Shown piece after piece: positions 29,071 through 36,504 of a stretch of DNA of 64,000 nucleotides. Numbering within the stretch: the stretch's first letter is position 1; each line of letters starts with the position of its first letter. Source of the DNA: Postechiella sp039985655 (GTDB lineage Bacteria; Bacteroidota; Bacteroidia; Flavobacteriales; Flavobacteriaceae); assembly GCA_039985655.1 (NCBI GenBank), contig JBDWSF010000037.1, positions 62,001-126,000 of the forward strand, written 5' to 3'. Below the pieces are notes generated by a model. It was not told the DNA's origin. It ran no database searches and saw nothing but the letters and a program-made list of their open reading frames with translations. The translations under genes and the position numbers were made by a program.

Positions 29071-29102
29071 ACTGTTAGACTGTTAGACTGTTAGACTGTT
29101 AG
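29068..29102 (+). repeat. 8-nt tandem repeat starting at the lpdA stop codon
   Basis: Four perfect copies of TAGACTGT followed by TAG. The first TAG is the lpdA stop codon, so the array adds four further in-frame or out-of-frame TAGs directly behind it. Confidence 0.9.
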
Positions 29103-29109
29103 AAATATA

Positions 29110-29143
29110 AAAAATGCGATTCAAAATTGAATCGCATTTTTTG
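29110..29143 (+). terminator. lpdA terminator
   Basis: AAAATGCGATTCAA / TTGAATCGCATTTT, 14-bp perfect stem with a very short loop, then a T-rich run. The GCGATTCAA stem core recurs in the terminator at 30634-30667. Confidence 0.88.
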
Positions 29144-29168
29144 TTTTTTTATTATTTCTACGAAAATA

Positions 29169-29330
29169 ATACCAATTCGGTATTGAAATTACTGTAAAAG
29201 AAAATGATGATTTTTTTCTTTATACGAAATAGAAAAATAAAGCATAACCTTCGTTACGGTTTCTTTTTATATTAATGTAGAAAGGGAAAAAGAACGTTTT
29301 ATTGCGGTCATTTCAATACAGAATTGGTAT
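29169..29330. mobile_element. MITE-like element, 162 bp, 21-nt terminal inverted repeats
   Basis: Left end ATACCAATTCGGTATTGAAAT (29169-29189) and right end 29310-29330 are inverted copies with one mismatch. Each end places a TA dinucleotide just outside CCAATTC/GAATTGG, as expected of a TA target duplication in IS630/Tc1-mariner-type elements. The 120-bp interior is AT-rich and has no coding frame. It sits in the convergent gap between lpdA and the next gene and ends 11 bp from that gene's stop. Confidence 0.6.
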
Positions 29331-29341
29331 AAGAAACGACT

Positions 29342-30220
29342 TTACTTTCTTTTTAGAATATCTATTTCTGTAGTTTCTCCTTTTTTCAAGCTAGACAATG
29401 CTTTTATGTGATTATTATTATCATCTATTTCGACTACAATAGTATTTGGAGAAATTGAACCTTCGTTGGTTGCATTAATTACAATAGTAGTTTTATCATT
29501 TACTAAATCAATAGATATTATTTTTTTACTATTATTCGCTTTATATTCATTTACCAATGTTTTTCCATTAACGAGAATAGTAACTCTATCCCCATCTTCT
29601 TTACCTCCATCATATATAATTAAATCAATTTTATCTGCTGTTGTAAAAACACTAAGTGTCTGATCTTTCTTTAAAATATTCATATTTAAAGAATCCATAA
29701 CTTTTAACAAGTTCACTTTTTGCTTCATACTATCAGCAACTTTTTTCGATTTATTAATCTTCTTGACCAGTTTATTCATTCGTTCCTCAACCTTTTCAAT
29801 AGCATTTAACATAATTTCGCCATTAATACATTCGGTTTTATCAGAAAATAAGCCTACAAATTTTGATTTAAAGTTTTTAGTTTTACCAAAAACAAAATTT
29901 TTAACGGTTACATTTAAAAAACAAAAATCATCTTGAGAAATGGGAGACTTAGTATAAACAATTCCTGTTTCCCTAAAACTTAATACTTTATTTTTTGCAT
30001 CATATTCTCCAAAAATATTAGATTGAGTTTCGTGTTCTCCACGTAAATCTGTAATCGAATAACCAGATACTTTACCCGTTTTTTCTACAAAATTAATCTT
30101 GTAAGATATTATAGTTGAATCATTTAACTTAACACCTCCAACATACTCATGTTTTTCTTGCGCTAAGCAAATATTAAATAACGAAAAAATAGACAAAAAT
30201 AGTAAGTGGCTTCTTAACAT
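29342..30220 (-). CDS. Exported coiled-coil protein of unknown function
   Basis: 292 residues. A signal peptide (MLRSHLLFLSIFSLFNICLA) is followed by a beta-rich half (20-140), a Lys-rich coiled coil (about 140-190, EKVEERMNKLVKKINKSKKV) and a second beta-rich half with an FTTADKIDLIIYDGGKEDGD segment and an IVINATNEGSISPNT strand pair. I do not recognise a family with confidence. The GTxxGxxSPNT-like ending resembles small carbohydrate-binding or proprotein-type beta-sandwiches, but this is weak. Divergent from the TM2 gene. Confidence 0.65.
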   Translation of the reverse strand: MLRSHLLFLSIFSLFNICLAQEKHEYVGGVKLNDSTIISYKINFVEKTGKVSGYSITDLRGEHETQSNIFGEYDAKNKVLSFRETGIVYTKSPISQDDFCFLNVTVKNFVFGKTKNFKSKFVGLFSDKTECINGEIMLNAIEKVEERMNKLVKKINKSKKVADSMKQKVNLLKVMDSLNMNILKKDQTLSVFTTADKIDLIIYDGGKEDGDRVTILVNGKTLVNEYKANNSKKIISIDLVNDKTTIVINATNEGSISPNTIVVEIDDNNNHIKALSSLKKGETTEIDILKRK

Positions 30221-30269
30221 TATATTCGATTTTTTTTATAAATTGGTAGCAAACTTAAACCAATTAAAC

Positions 30270-30608
30270 ATGAAAATTAAATTATTACTTTCTTTTCTAG
30301 TAGTCTTTATGACATATTCTACTAGTTACGCATCTTTTCCTGTAAAAAGATCTACAACAACAAATACGACTACAGAAGTCACTGTTAATGACACAGTAGA
30401 AGTACTAACTCCAGTAATAACTGTTAAAGCAAAAGACAAGTGGGTAGGTGTTGCTTTTTGGTTCTTCTTAGGTTGGCCATTTGCAGCGCACAGATGGTAT
30501 TACAACAAACCTGTATGGGCTAATATCTTATTTATTTTAACAATTGGAGGATTAGGTATTTGGGCTATTATTGATTTAATAAATATCTTAACAGATAATT
30601 TTGACTAA
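30270..30608 (+). CDS. TM2-domain membrane protein
   Basis: 112 residues from the ATG at 30270; the longer frame from a TTG at 30243 adds nine residues before a good signal peptide (MKIKLLLSFLVVFMTYSTSYA). A Thr-rich linker (about 27-55) leads to two membrane segments (VGVAFWFFLGWPFAAHRWYY and NILFILTIGGLGIWAIIDLI) that match the TM2 domain with its conserved G-x-x-x-x-H-R-x-Y-x turn. Function unknown. A strong terminator follows. Confidence 0.82.
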   Translation: MKIKLLLSFLVVFMTYSTSYASFPVKRSTTTNTTTEVTVNDTVEVLTPVITVKAKDKWVGVAFWFFLGWPFAAHRWYYNKPVWANILFILTIGGLGIWAIIDLINILTDNFD

Positions 30609-30633
30609 ATAAATCTTTAAAATAAACATAATG

Positions 30634-30667
30634 AAAAAGCGATTCAAAAATTTGAATCGCTTTTTTT
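30634..30667 (+). terminator. Terminator of the TM2 gene
   Basis: AAAAAGCGATTCAAA / TTTGAATCGCTTTTT, 15-bp perfect stem, AA loop, T-run. The core is the same as in the lpdA terminator. Confidence 0.88.
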
Positions 30668-30688
30668 ATATAAACTATACATTTTAGT

Positions 30689-30854
30689 TTAGAAGTGGTT
30701 TAAACTTTTTCCAATTGGCTGCAAAATGCTCTTTTTTACTCAATTTTCGCCTTTTTATTACTACATAGAGCTACTATGAATCGCAAAAAATACTTCAATT
30801 GATCATAAAATAGTTATTTCTCGCTTCAATCAAAAAAGTTTAAACCACTTCTAA
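30689..30854. mobile_element. MITE-like element, 166 bp, 22-nt perfect terminal inverted repeats
   Basis: Left end 30689-30710 begins TTAGAAGTGGTTTAAAC; right end 30833-30854 is its exact complement. TA lies at the boundary of GAAGTGG on both sides. The interior is non-coding, has a central CATAG-N5-CTATG hairpin, and the two halves are partly complementary, so the whole element could fold into one long hairpin. It lies in the convergent gap between the TM2 gene and an outer-membrane gene. Confidence 0.65.
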
Positions 30855-30874
30855 TTAAAAAACAAAATTTGATT

Positions 30875-31363
30875 TTAAAACTTAAGTTTTGTTCCTATTT
30901 TATAAACCACAAAATCACTTCCCAAATAATTAGTATTTGTAGCATCTCCGTTTGTTAACTGGTAGTTTACTTTAGCTTCAATTGAAAAATCTTCTGTGAA
31001 ATCATATTGCAAACCAAAAGTAGAAAGTAGCGATACGCCACCTATACCGCTATCTGTTTTTAAGACATCTATTTTCGGACCAAGCAATACACTCAACCTA
31101 TTATTTATTGAATATTTAAATAATAACGGAAATTCTATAAGTGTATAACTATTTAAAAGATTGTTAGTACTTCGCTCTTCTATACCTGTTCTAAAAAACC
31201 AATTTTCACTTAACTTATATTCCGAAAAATAATTACGATAAAAACGGGGTTCATCTAATATATTAACATCATCTGTACTAGTAAAAGAGCTAGTCTTCTT
31301 GTCTTCTTGTGAAAAAATAACATTTGAAATTAATAAGACAATAGAAAATAAAGTGCTTTTCAT
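30875..31363 (-). CDS. Small outer-membrane beta-barrel-like protein
   Basis: 162 residues. Signal peptide (MKSTLFSIVLLISNVIFSQ), then alternating amphipathic strands separated by turns (NWFFRTGIEERS, YTLIEFPLLFKYSINNRLSV, FSIEAKVNYQLTNGD) and a C-terminal aromatic residue (TKLKF), as in OmpW/PorT-type barrels. Its length would allow about eight strands. Partner and substrate are unknown. Confidence 0.7.
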   Translation of the reverse strand: MKSTLFSIVLLISNVIFSQEDKKTSSFTSTDDVNILDEPRFYRNYFSEYKLSENWFFRTGIEERSTNNLLNSYTLIEFPLLFKYSINNRLSVLLGPKIDVLKTDSGIGGVSLLSTFGLQYDFTEDFSIEAKVNYQLTNGDATNTNYLGSDFVVYKIGTKLKF

Positions 31364-31469
31364 GATTACTTATTTAAAGTGGAATCACAAATTTATAATT
31401 AGAATGTACTAAAACCCCCAATCATATCATAAAATAAATATGACGATTGTTAAAGTATATTAATACATC

Positions 31470-31886
31470 TTAAAGAAAACTCTGAATTGCCAACTCATAA
31501 CTTTGTAACCCAAAACCTAGAATAACACCTTTTGCATTAGGAGATATAAAGGAATGATGACGAAATTCTTCTCTATTAAATGTATTCGATATATGAACTT
31601 CTACAACAGGAGTTTCTATAGCTTTTACAGCATCTCCTATACCAACAGAGGTATGCGTGTATGCTGCAGCATTTAAAATAATGCCATCAAAGTCAAACCC
31701 TACCTCTTGTAATTTATCAATAAGCTCTCCTTCATTATTAGATTGAAAATAATCAATACTTACGCTTTGGTATTTTTCTAATACTTCGTCATAAAACTCT
31801 GTAAAAGTTAAACTACCGTATATATTTGGCTCTCTTTTTCCTAAAAGATTAAGATTTGGACCATTGATAATGATTAGTTTTTTCAT
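31470..31886 (-). CDS. aroQ: Type II 3-dehydroquinate dehydratase
   Basis: Third step of the shikimate pathway: 3-dehydroquinate to 3-dehydroshikimate. 138 residues, normal for the dodecameric type II enzyme. Visible: GPNLNLLGKREPNIYG with the catalytic Tyr23, the NAAAYTHTS substrate loop, and HISNTFNREEFRHHSF with the catalytic histidine. It sits alone; the terminator of the upstream gene separates it. Confidence 0.96.
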   Translation of the reverse strand: MKKLIIINGPNLNLLGKREPNIYGSLTFTEFYDEVLEKYQSVSIDYFQSNNEGELIDKLQEVGFDFDGIILNAAAYTHTSVGIGDAVKAIETPVVEVHISNTFNREEFRHHSFISPNAKGVILGFGLQSYELAIQSFL

Positions 31887-31913
31887 AAGGTAAATATATT
31901 AAAAATATGGCAT

Positions 31914-31943
31914 AAAAAAACCGAAGTAAACACTTCGGCTTTT
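31914..31943 (-). terminator. Terminator of the 32-kb outer-membrane gene
   Basis: On the - strand CCGAAG / CTTCGG stem extended by AAAAG and followed by T7, between the beta-barrel gene and aroQ. Confidence 0.82.
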
Positions 31944-31960
31944 AGGGTTAATCATCTCAT

Positions 31961-32563
31961 TTAAAGTTGAAAAATCACTCCAACATTAAGTGCAGAAGTG
32001 GCGTTAAATAGACTTAAGTCTGCATCTATTACACTAATAAAACCATTATAACCTTGATAATGAAAATATAACTGTGTATCATTTGCTATATCAAACTTGT
32101 ACCCTATACCTAAACCTAAACCAGCATCAAAACTTTCTACATCGTCTTTAATATCAATTTCTCCAGATGGAACATCTGCTTTAGCACTAATCAAAACCCC
32201 AAGAGTAGGCCCAAAATTTAAAAACCAATTTCTATTAGACCCAAAATGCCAATTCGCATGAATAGGTAGTGCTATATAATTTAGTTTATCAATATAACCA
32301 TCTCCAGGTTCACCTAACTTTGTACCCTTAGAATCATAAATAAATCCAGAACGAAAACTCCAACGGTCACTAAAATAATATTCAGCTATTACTCCTGCAT
32401 TAAACGATGTTCTAATTTTATTATTTAAGCTTTCAGAACTTGTATAGTTCGATAAATTCAAACCTACTTGAGGCGCAATTGTAAAATCTCCAGAGTCTGA
32501 TTGAGCTGTTAAATTCGTTAATCCTAATAATGCAATAACAGCAAACATTAATAATTTTCTCAT
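31961..32563 (-). CDS. Outer-membrane beta-barrel protein (PorT-like family)
   Basis: 200 residues. Signal peptide (MRKLLMFAVIALLGLTNLTA), then a barrel with the typical Bacteroidetes pattern: FTIAPQVGLNLSNYTSS, AGVIAEYYFSDRWSFRSGF, LNYIALPIHANWHFGS, FLNFGPTLGVLISAKA, and a C-terminal aromatic-x-L end (VGVIFQL). This is the outer_membrane_beta-barrel family often annotated porin or PorT; the true PorT of the secretion system is longer, so I do not assign it. Confidence 0.82.
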   Translation of the reverse strand: MRKLLMFAVIALLGLTNLTAQSDSGDFTIAPQVGLNLSNYTSSESLNNKIRTSFNAGVIAEYYFSDRWSFRSGFIYDSKGTKLGEPGDGYIDKLNYIALPIHANWHFGSNRNWFLNFGPTLGVLISAKADVPSGEIDIKDDVESFDAGLGLGIGYKFDIANDTQLYFHYQGYNGFISVIDADLSLFNATSALNVGVIFQL

Positions 32564-32701
32564 AATTTATTTATTTGAATTGATGTATGCAAAGTATGGT
32601 TGTAATTTTAAATAAAACAAGAAAAAACAACTAATAATATAATCTTTATCATATAAAATTAATAAAAACAACAATAATTATATTCACAATAAAATGTCAC
32701 C

Positions 32702-32742
32702 AAAAAAAAGACCTTGCATTATTTACAAGATTTACAAGGTCT
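32702..32742 (-). terminator. purC terminator
   Basis: On the - strand AGACCTTG / CAAGGTCT stem with an 18-nt loop followed by T8, 26 bp after the purC stop. Confidence 0.75.
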
Positions 32743-32767
32743 GTTTATTTATAATTCTAAATACCTC

Positions 32768-33718
32768 TTACTTCAAATAAGCCAAAACATTAGCTTCTAT
32801 ACGATCTTGAATATTAGAAACATCTGCTTTTACAAAGGTTTCACCTGTAATATTTTCATATAATTCGATATAACGCTCGCTAACTGATGTAATATATTCA
32901 TCGCTCATAAGAGGAACTGTTTGTCCTTCTAAGCCTTGAAAATCGTTAGCGATTAGCCATTGACGTACAAATTCTTTTGAAAGTTGCTTTTGCGTTTCTC
33001 CATTATCTTGACGCACTTGGTAACCATCGGTATAAAAATAACGTGAAGAATCTGGAGTGTGTATTTCGTCAATTAAAACGATTTTTCCATCTGCAGTTTT
33101 TCCGAATTCGTATTTTGTATCTACTAAAATCAATCCGCGAGATGCTGCGATTTCTGTACCACGTTGAAACAGTTTACGAGTATAATCTTCTAAAACGATA
33201 TAATCTGCTTCAGACACAATACCTTTAGCTAAGATATCTTCTCTAGAAATATCTTCGTCATGGTCTCCCATTTCAGCTTTAGTTGCTGGCGTAATAATAG
33301 GTTCTGGAAACTTATCATTTTCCTTCATACCATCTGGCATAGAAACACCACAGAGTATACGCTTTCCTAATTTATACTCACGTGCTGCATGACCAGACAT
33401 ATAACCACGAATAACCATTTCAACTTTAAAAGGCTCGCATAAGTGACCAACAGCCACATTAGGATCTGGTGTTGCTGTTAACCAATTTGGCACTAAATCT
33501 TCGGTTGCTGCCATCATTTTGGTCGCTATTTGATTTAATATTTGTCCTTTGTACGGAATTCCTTTTGGCATCACGACATCGAAAGCTGATAATCTATCGG
33601 TTGCAACCATAACCAACTCATTATCGTTAATATTATATACGGCTCTTACTTTTCCTTTATAAAGGCTTTTTTGACCTGGGAAATTGAAGTTTGTGTCTAT
33701 TATTGTGTTGTTACTCAT
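32768..33718 (-). CDS. purC: SAICAR synthase
   Basis: Purine synthesis: joins aspartate to CAIR with ATP to form SAICAR. 316 residues, the long form close to fungal enzymes rather than the 240-residue short bacterial type. Visible: SLYKGKVRAVYNI (ATP loop), MVATDRLSAFDVVMP, EMVIRGYMSGHAAREY, and VLIDEIHTPDSSRYFY with the metal/ATP acidic residues. A perfect -7 box lies upstream. Confidence 0.96.
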   Translation of the reverse strand: MSNNTIIDTNFNFPGQKSLYKGKVRAVYNINDNELVMVATDRLSAFDVVMPKGIPYKGQILNQIATKMMAATEDLVPNWLTATPDPNVAVGHLCEPFKVEMVIRGYMSGHAAREYKLGKRILCGVSMPDGMKENDKFPEPIITPATKAEMGDHDEDISREDILAKGIVSEADYIVLEDYTRKLFQRGTEIAASRGLILVDTKYEFGKTADGKIVLIDEIHTPDSSRYFYTDGYQVRQDNGETQKQLSKEFVRQWLIANDFQGLEGQTVPLMSDEYITSVSERYIELYENITGETFVKADVSNIQDRIEANVLAYLK

Positions 33719-34053
33719 GTTTTACTTTGCTTTTTGCTTTTGGCTGTTAGCACTTTATTATTTGGCTTTGCAAAAATATTAATTTGTATTGCAATACGGT
33801 TTATTTAAAACAATCTTTTTAATATTATTCTCTACAAAGGCGTACTAAAAATGTGTAGACCAATAAACTTAGCTGTTAAGTCTAGCCCAGATTGAGGCAT
33901 TTGTTGAAGCTCCTCGCAGAGAGCGACTGCCGAAAGCTGGAAATAGCTTCAAAAAAACAACCAAGAGGCTTCGACTGCACTCAGCATGACATTACATTGC
34001 TATTTTTGACTGTTGACTGTTGACTGAATACTGCTTAACTGTTAACTGAATTA
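33719..34053. repeat. Gene-free stretch with dispersed repeat pieces
   Basis: 335 bp between purC and phoH. It holds the purC promoter, then ATTGAGGCATTTG (33891-33903, repeated at 40300-40312), an AAGCT-GGAAAT-AGCTT hairpin (33935-33950), TTCGACTGCACTCAGCATGAC (33970-33990, similar to the inverted sequence at 63973-63992), and three copies of TTGACTG (34006-34026) followed by looser AACTGTTAACTG units. It looks like a composite of short dispersed intergenic repeats. Confidence 0.6.
33771..33778 (-). promoter_or_regulatory. -7 box of the purC promoter
   Basis: TATTTTTG on the - strand, a full TAnnTTTG match; predicted leader of about 45 nt. No purine riboswitch fold is visible in that leader. 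Confidence 0.5.
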
Positions 34054-35007
34054 TTAATCGTTATTCTCTATACCTTTATATGCCTCTATGACTTTTTTAA
34101 CGAGTTTATGACGAACAACATCTTTATCGTCTAGGAATACCATGCCTACGCCTTCTACATTTTTAAGAATTAAAAGTGCTTCTTTTAATCCAGAAATGGT
34201 GCGACGTGGTAAATCTATTTGTCCAGGATCTCCAGTTAGTAAAAACTTAGCGTTTTTCCCCATACGGGTTAAAAACATTTTCATTTGTGCATGTGTCGTG
34301 TTTTGTCCTTCGTCCAAAATCACAAAAGCATTATCTAAGGTACGACCACGCATAAAAGCGAGTGGAGCTATTTGTATAGTACCCTTTTCTATATAACTTG
34401 CTAGTTTTTCGGGCGCAATCATATCTCGTAATGCATCGTAAAGCGGTTGCATATACGGATCTAGTTTCTCTTGTAAATCGCCTGGTAAGAATCCTAAATT
34501 CTCTCCTGCCTCTACAGCTGGCCTTGTTAAGATAATACGCTTTACTTCTTTATTCTTTAAGGCTTGTACCGCCAATGCAACACCTGTGTAGGTTTTACCC
34601 GTTCCTGCTGGTCCAATAGCAAAAACCATATCATTTTTATGCATAAGCTCAACCAACCTACGTTGATTTGCTGTTTTTGCCTTTATTAGTTTGCCACCAA
34701 CACCGTGTACTATAACTTCGCCACTTTTTGGCGATGTTTTATAATCGTCGCTAGTATGACTTGTTAAAATACGTTCTATAGCATTCTCGTCTAACGCATT
34801 ATACTTTGCAAAATGTTTTAAAAGCATGGAAATTTTTCTATCAAACTCTTCTAGCAACTCTTCGTCTCCGTAAGCTTTTATTTTATTTCCGCGAGCCACA
34901 AGTTTTAGCTTGGGAAAGTATTTTTTAAGAAGTTCAATATTTGTGTTTTGTGCTCCAAAAAATTCTTTTGGAGAGATCTCTTCAAGTTCAATAATGATTT
35001 CGTTCAA
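34054..35007 (-). CDS. phoH: PhoH family ATPase
   Basis: Cytoplasmic P-loop ATPase/RNase-associated protein of the PhoH/YbeZ family, linked in other bacteria to RNA metabolism. 317 residues: an N-terminal KH-like segment (1-110), Walker A GPAGTGKT (132-139), Walker B FVILDEGQNTT (about 230), and an LLTGDPGQIDLP motif. The start is a TTG at 35007: no ATG lies between the upstream in-frame stop and residue 61, and the family N-terminus (NEIIIELEEISPKEFFG) begins right there. Divergent from the SAM hydrolase gene. Confidence 0.93.
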   Translation of the reverse strand: MNEIIIELEEISPKEFFGAQNTNIELLKKYFPKLKLVARGNKIKAYGDEELLEEFDRKISMLLKHFAKYNALDENAIERILTSHTSDDYKTSPKSGEVIVHGVGGKLIKAKTANQRRLVELMHKNDMVFAIGPAGTGKTYTGVALAVQALKNKEVKRIILTRPAVEAGENLGFLPGDLQEKLDPYMQPLYDALRDMIAPEKLASYIEKGTIQIAPLAFMRGRTLDNAFVILDEGQNTTHAQMKMFLTRMGKNAKFLLTGDPGQIDLPRRTISGLKEALLILKNVEGVGMVFLDDKDVVRHKLVKKVIEAYKGIENND

Positions 35008-35081
35008 AGGCGTAGGTTTTAATTTATAAATTCATTTTCACATTAATCCAAAATAATATTTATTTGGATGAAATGATTTGT

Positions 35082-35128
35082 TAGTTTTGTAATTCTATTT
35101 CAAGATACTCAAAAAATATATAGTTTTG
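35082..35128 (+). promoter_or_regulatory. Two -7 boxes upstream of the SAM hydrolase gene
   Basis: TAGTTTTG occurs twice, at 35082-35089 and 35121-35128; both are full TAnnTTTG matches. Either would give a leader (about 70 or 30 nt) to the ATG at 35165, and both argue against the TTG at 35126 as a start. Confidence 0.55.
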
Positions 35129-35164
35129 AGTACTCTAATATTAAAACATATCAACAATTTGCCA

Positions 35165-36034
35165 ATGGCCATTATTACATTAACTACCGATTTTGGTGAA
35201 AAGGATTACTTTGGTGGCGCAACAAAAGGCGCTATTTATAGTGAACTCCCTGATGTAAAGATTGTTGACATCTCGCATTCGGTTTCTCCTTTTAACATTC
35301 CTGAGGCTGCATATATCATTCAAAATGCATACAGTAGTTTCCCAAAAGGCACGATACATATTATTGGAATAGATTCTGAAATAAATGCTGAAAACAAACA
35401 TATTGCTATAAAATTAGATGATCATTACTTTATATGTGCTAATAATGGTATTATGAGTATGATTTGCGCAGAAATTGCTCCTGAAAAGATTGTTGAAATA
35501 AATATTCATGATAAGATTGAAACCAGTTTTCCTGTTTTGGACGTTTTTGTAAAGGCGGCCTGCCATATTGCGCGAGGAGGAACACTTGAGGTCATAGGGA
35601 AACCTATTAACGAAATTAAGCCAATAAAAAATGTGGTGCCATACGTTAATGACGATAAAACACAAATTATTGGTAGCGTTATTTATATTGATAACTACGG
35701 AAATGTGATTACTAACATTAAACGTAGCTTTTTTGAAACGATTCAAAAGGGGCGTGCTTTCGAGATTTCTGCAAGAAACTATAAGTTTAAAACGATAAAC
35801 AAAAATTATAGTGATATTGTTAATTTTGAAATTCCTGAAGACAAGCGACATGATGCAGGTAGAAAATTAGTGGTATTTAATTCTGGCGGATTTTTAGAAA
35901 TTGCAGTTTATAAAAGCAACCCTGCTACAGTAGGGAGCGCTTCTAGTTTATTAGGACTAAGTGTTACCAACACGATAACAGTAAACTTTATCACAGTTCC
36001 TATACGTCCGGTCATGAACGAAGATATTATATAA
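35165..36034 (+). CDS. SAM hydrolase / SAM hydroxide adenosyltransferase
   Basis: DUF62 family: splits S-adenosylmethionine with water to adenosine and methionine; relatives are the fluorinase and chlorinase. 289 residues from the ATG at 35165, which matches the family start MAIITLTTDFGEKDYFGG. Visible: the Asp-rich N-terminal motif (TTDFG), DISHSVSPF, and a C-terminal barrel with YIDNYGNVITNI. A 12-bp gap to the next gene suggests co-transcription. In Flavobacteria this gene commonly lies near gldF. Confidence 0.93.
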   Translation: MAIITLTTDFGEKDYFGGATKGAIYSELPDVKIVDISHSVSPFNIPEAAYIIQNAYSSFPKGTIHIIGIDSEINAENKHIAIKLDDHYFICANNGIMSMICAEIAPEKIVEINIHDKIETSFPVLDVFVKAACHIARGGTLEVIGKPINEIKPIKNVVPYVNDDKTQIIGSVIYIDNYGNVITNIKRSFFETIQKGRAFEISARNYKFKTINKNYSDIVNFEIPEDKRHDAGRKLVVFNSGGFLEIAVYKSNPATVGSASSLLGLSVTNTITVNFITVPIRPVMNEDII

Positions 36035-36046
36035 TACGAAATATTG

Positions 36047-36343
36047 ATGTTAGTAAGAATTGTTAAGCTAAGTTTTCATGGAGAACATATCGATGAATTT
36101 CTTTCTAACTTTGAGTCTAATAAACTTAAAATTAGAAACTTTAACGGTTGTCAGTTTTTAGAGTTATACAGAGATAAACACGATGCCAACATATTTTTCA
36201 CGTATAGCTATTGGAATTCTGAAGCGGATTTAAATAATTATAGAAATTCTGAGTTATTTAAAAACGTTTGGAATAAAACTAAAGTGCTTTTTAATGCAAA
36301 ACCCGAAGCTTGGAGTGTTGATAAATTGGATTCTCTTGAATAG
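36047..36343 (+). CDS. Antibiotic biosynthesis monooxygenase (ABM)-like protein
   Basis: 98 residues from the ATG at 36047 (a TTG at 36044 directly before it is ignored). One ferredoxin-like ABM domain: MLVRIVKLSFHGEHIDEFL, NGCQFLELYRDKHDANIFFTY, YWNSEADLNNYRNSELF. Relatives include small quinol or heme monooxygenases, but many act only as dimeric binding proteins. Probably in one transcript with the SAM hydrolase. Its stop TAG is the first unit of a 7-nt repeat array. Confidence 0.85.
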   Translation: MLVRIVKLSFHGEHIDEFLSNFESNKLKIRNFNGCQFLELYRDKHDANIFFTYSYWNSEADLNNYRNSELFKNVWNKTKVLFNAKPEAWSVDKLDSLE

Positions 36344-36382
36344 TTGATAGTTGATAGTTGACAGTTGACAGTTGACAGTTGA
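36341..36382 (+). repeat. 7-nt tandem repeat starting at a stop codon
   Basis: Six units: TAGTTGA three times, then CAGTTGA three times. The first TAG is the stop codon of the ABM-like gene, the same arrangement as behind lpdA. Confidence 0.9.
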
Positions 36383-36469
36383 ATTTATAATATTCAGATT
36401 AAAATGAGTAACCTTTTTTATTTTTGCCTTAAAACTTATGCCTTTTAACTAAAACACACCATCATTTAA

Positions 36470-36477
36470 TATCTTTG
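36470..36477 (+). promoter_or_regulatory. -7 box of the gldFG promoter
   Basis: TATCTTTG, a full TAnnTTTG match, predicting a leader of about 21 nt. A second match, TATTTTTG at 36419-36426, could be an upstream promoter. Confidence 0.6.
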
Positions 36478-36504
36478 ATAAAAATTAATACTACAAAAAA
36501 GTAA

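Noticed and set aside
29068..29102. Repeat arrays as a CRISPR
   Set aside because: Units of 7-8 nt are directly adjacent with no spacers, and there are no cas genes.
35414..35851. 145-codon open frame on the - strand inside the SAM hydrolase gene
   Set aside because: Antisense shadow of a well-conserved gene; no family features.
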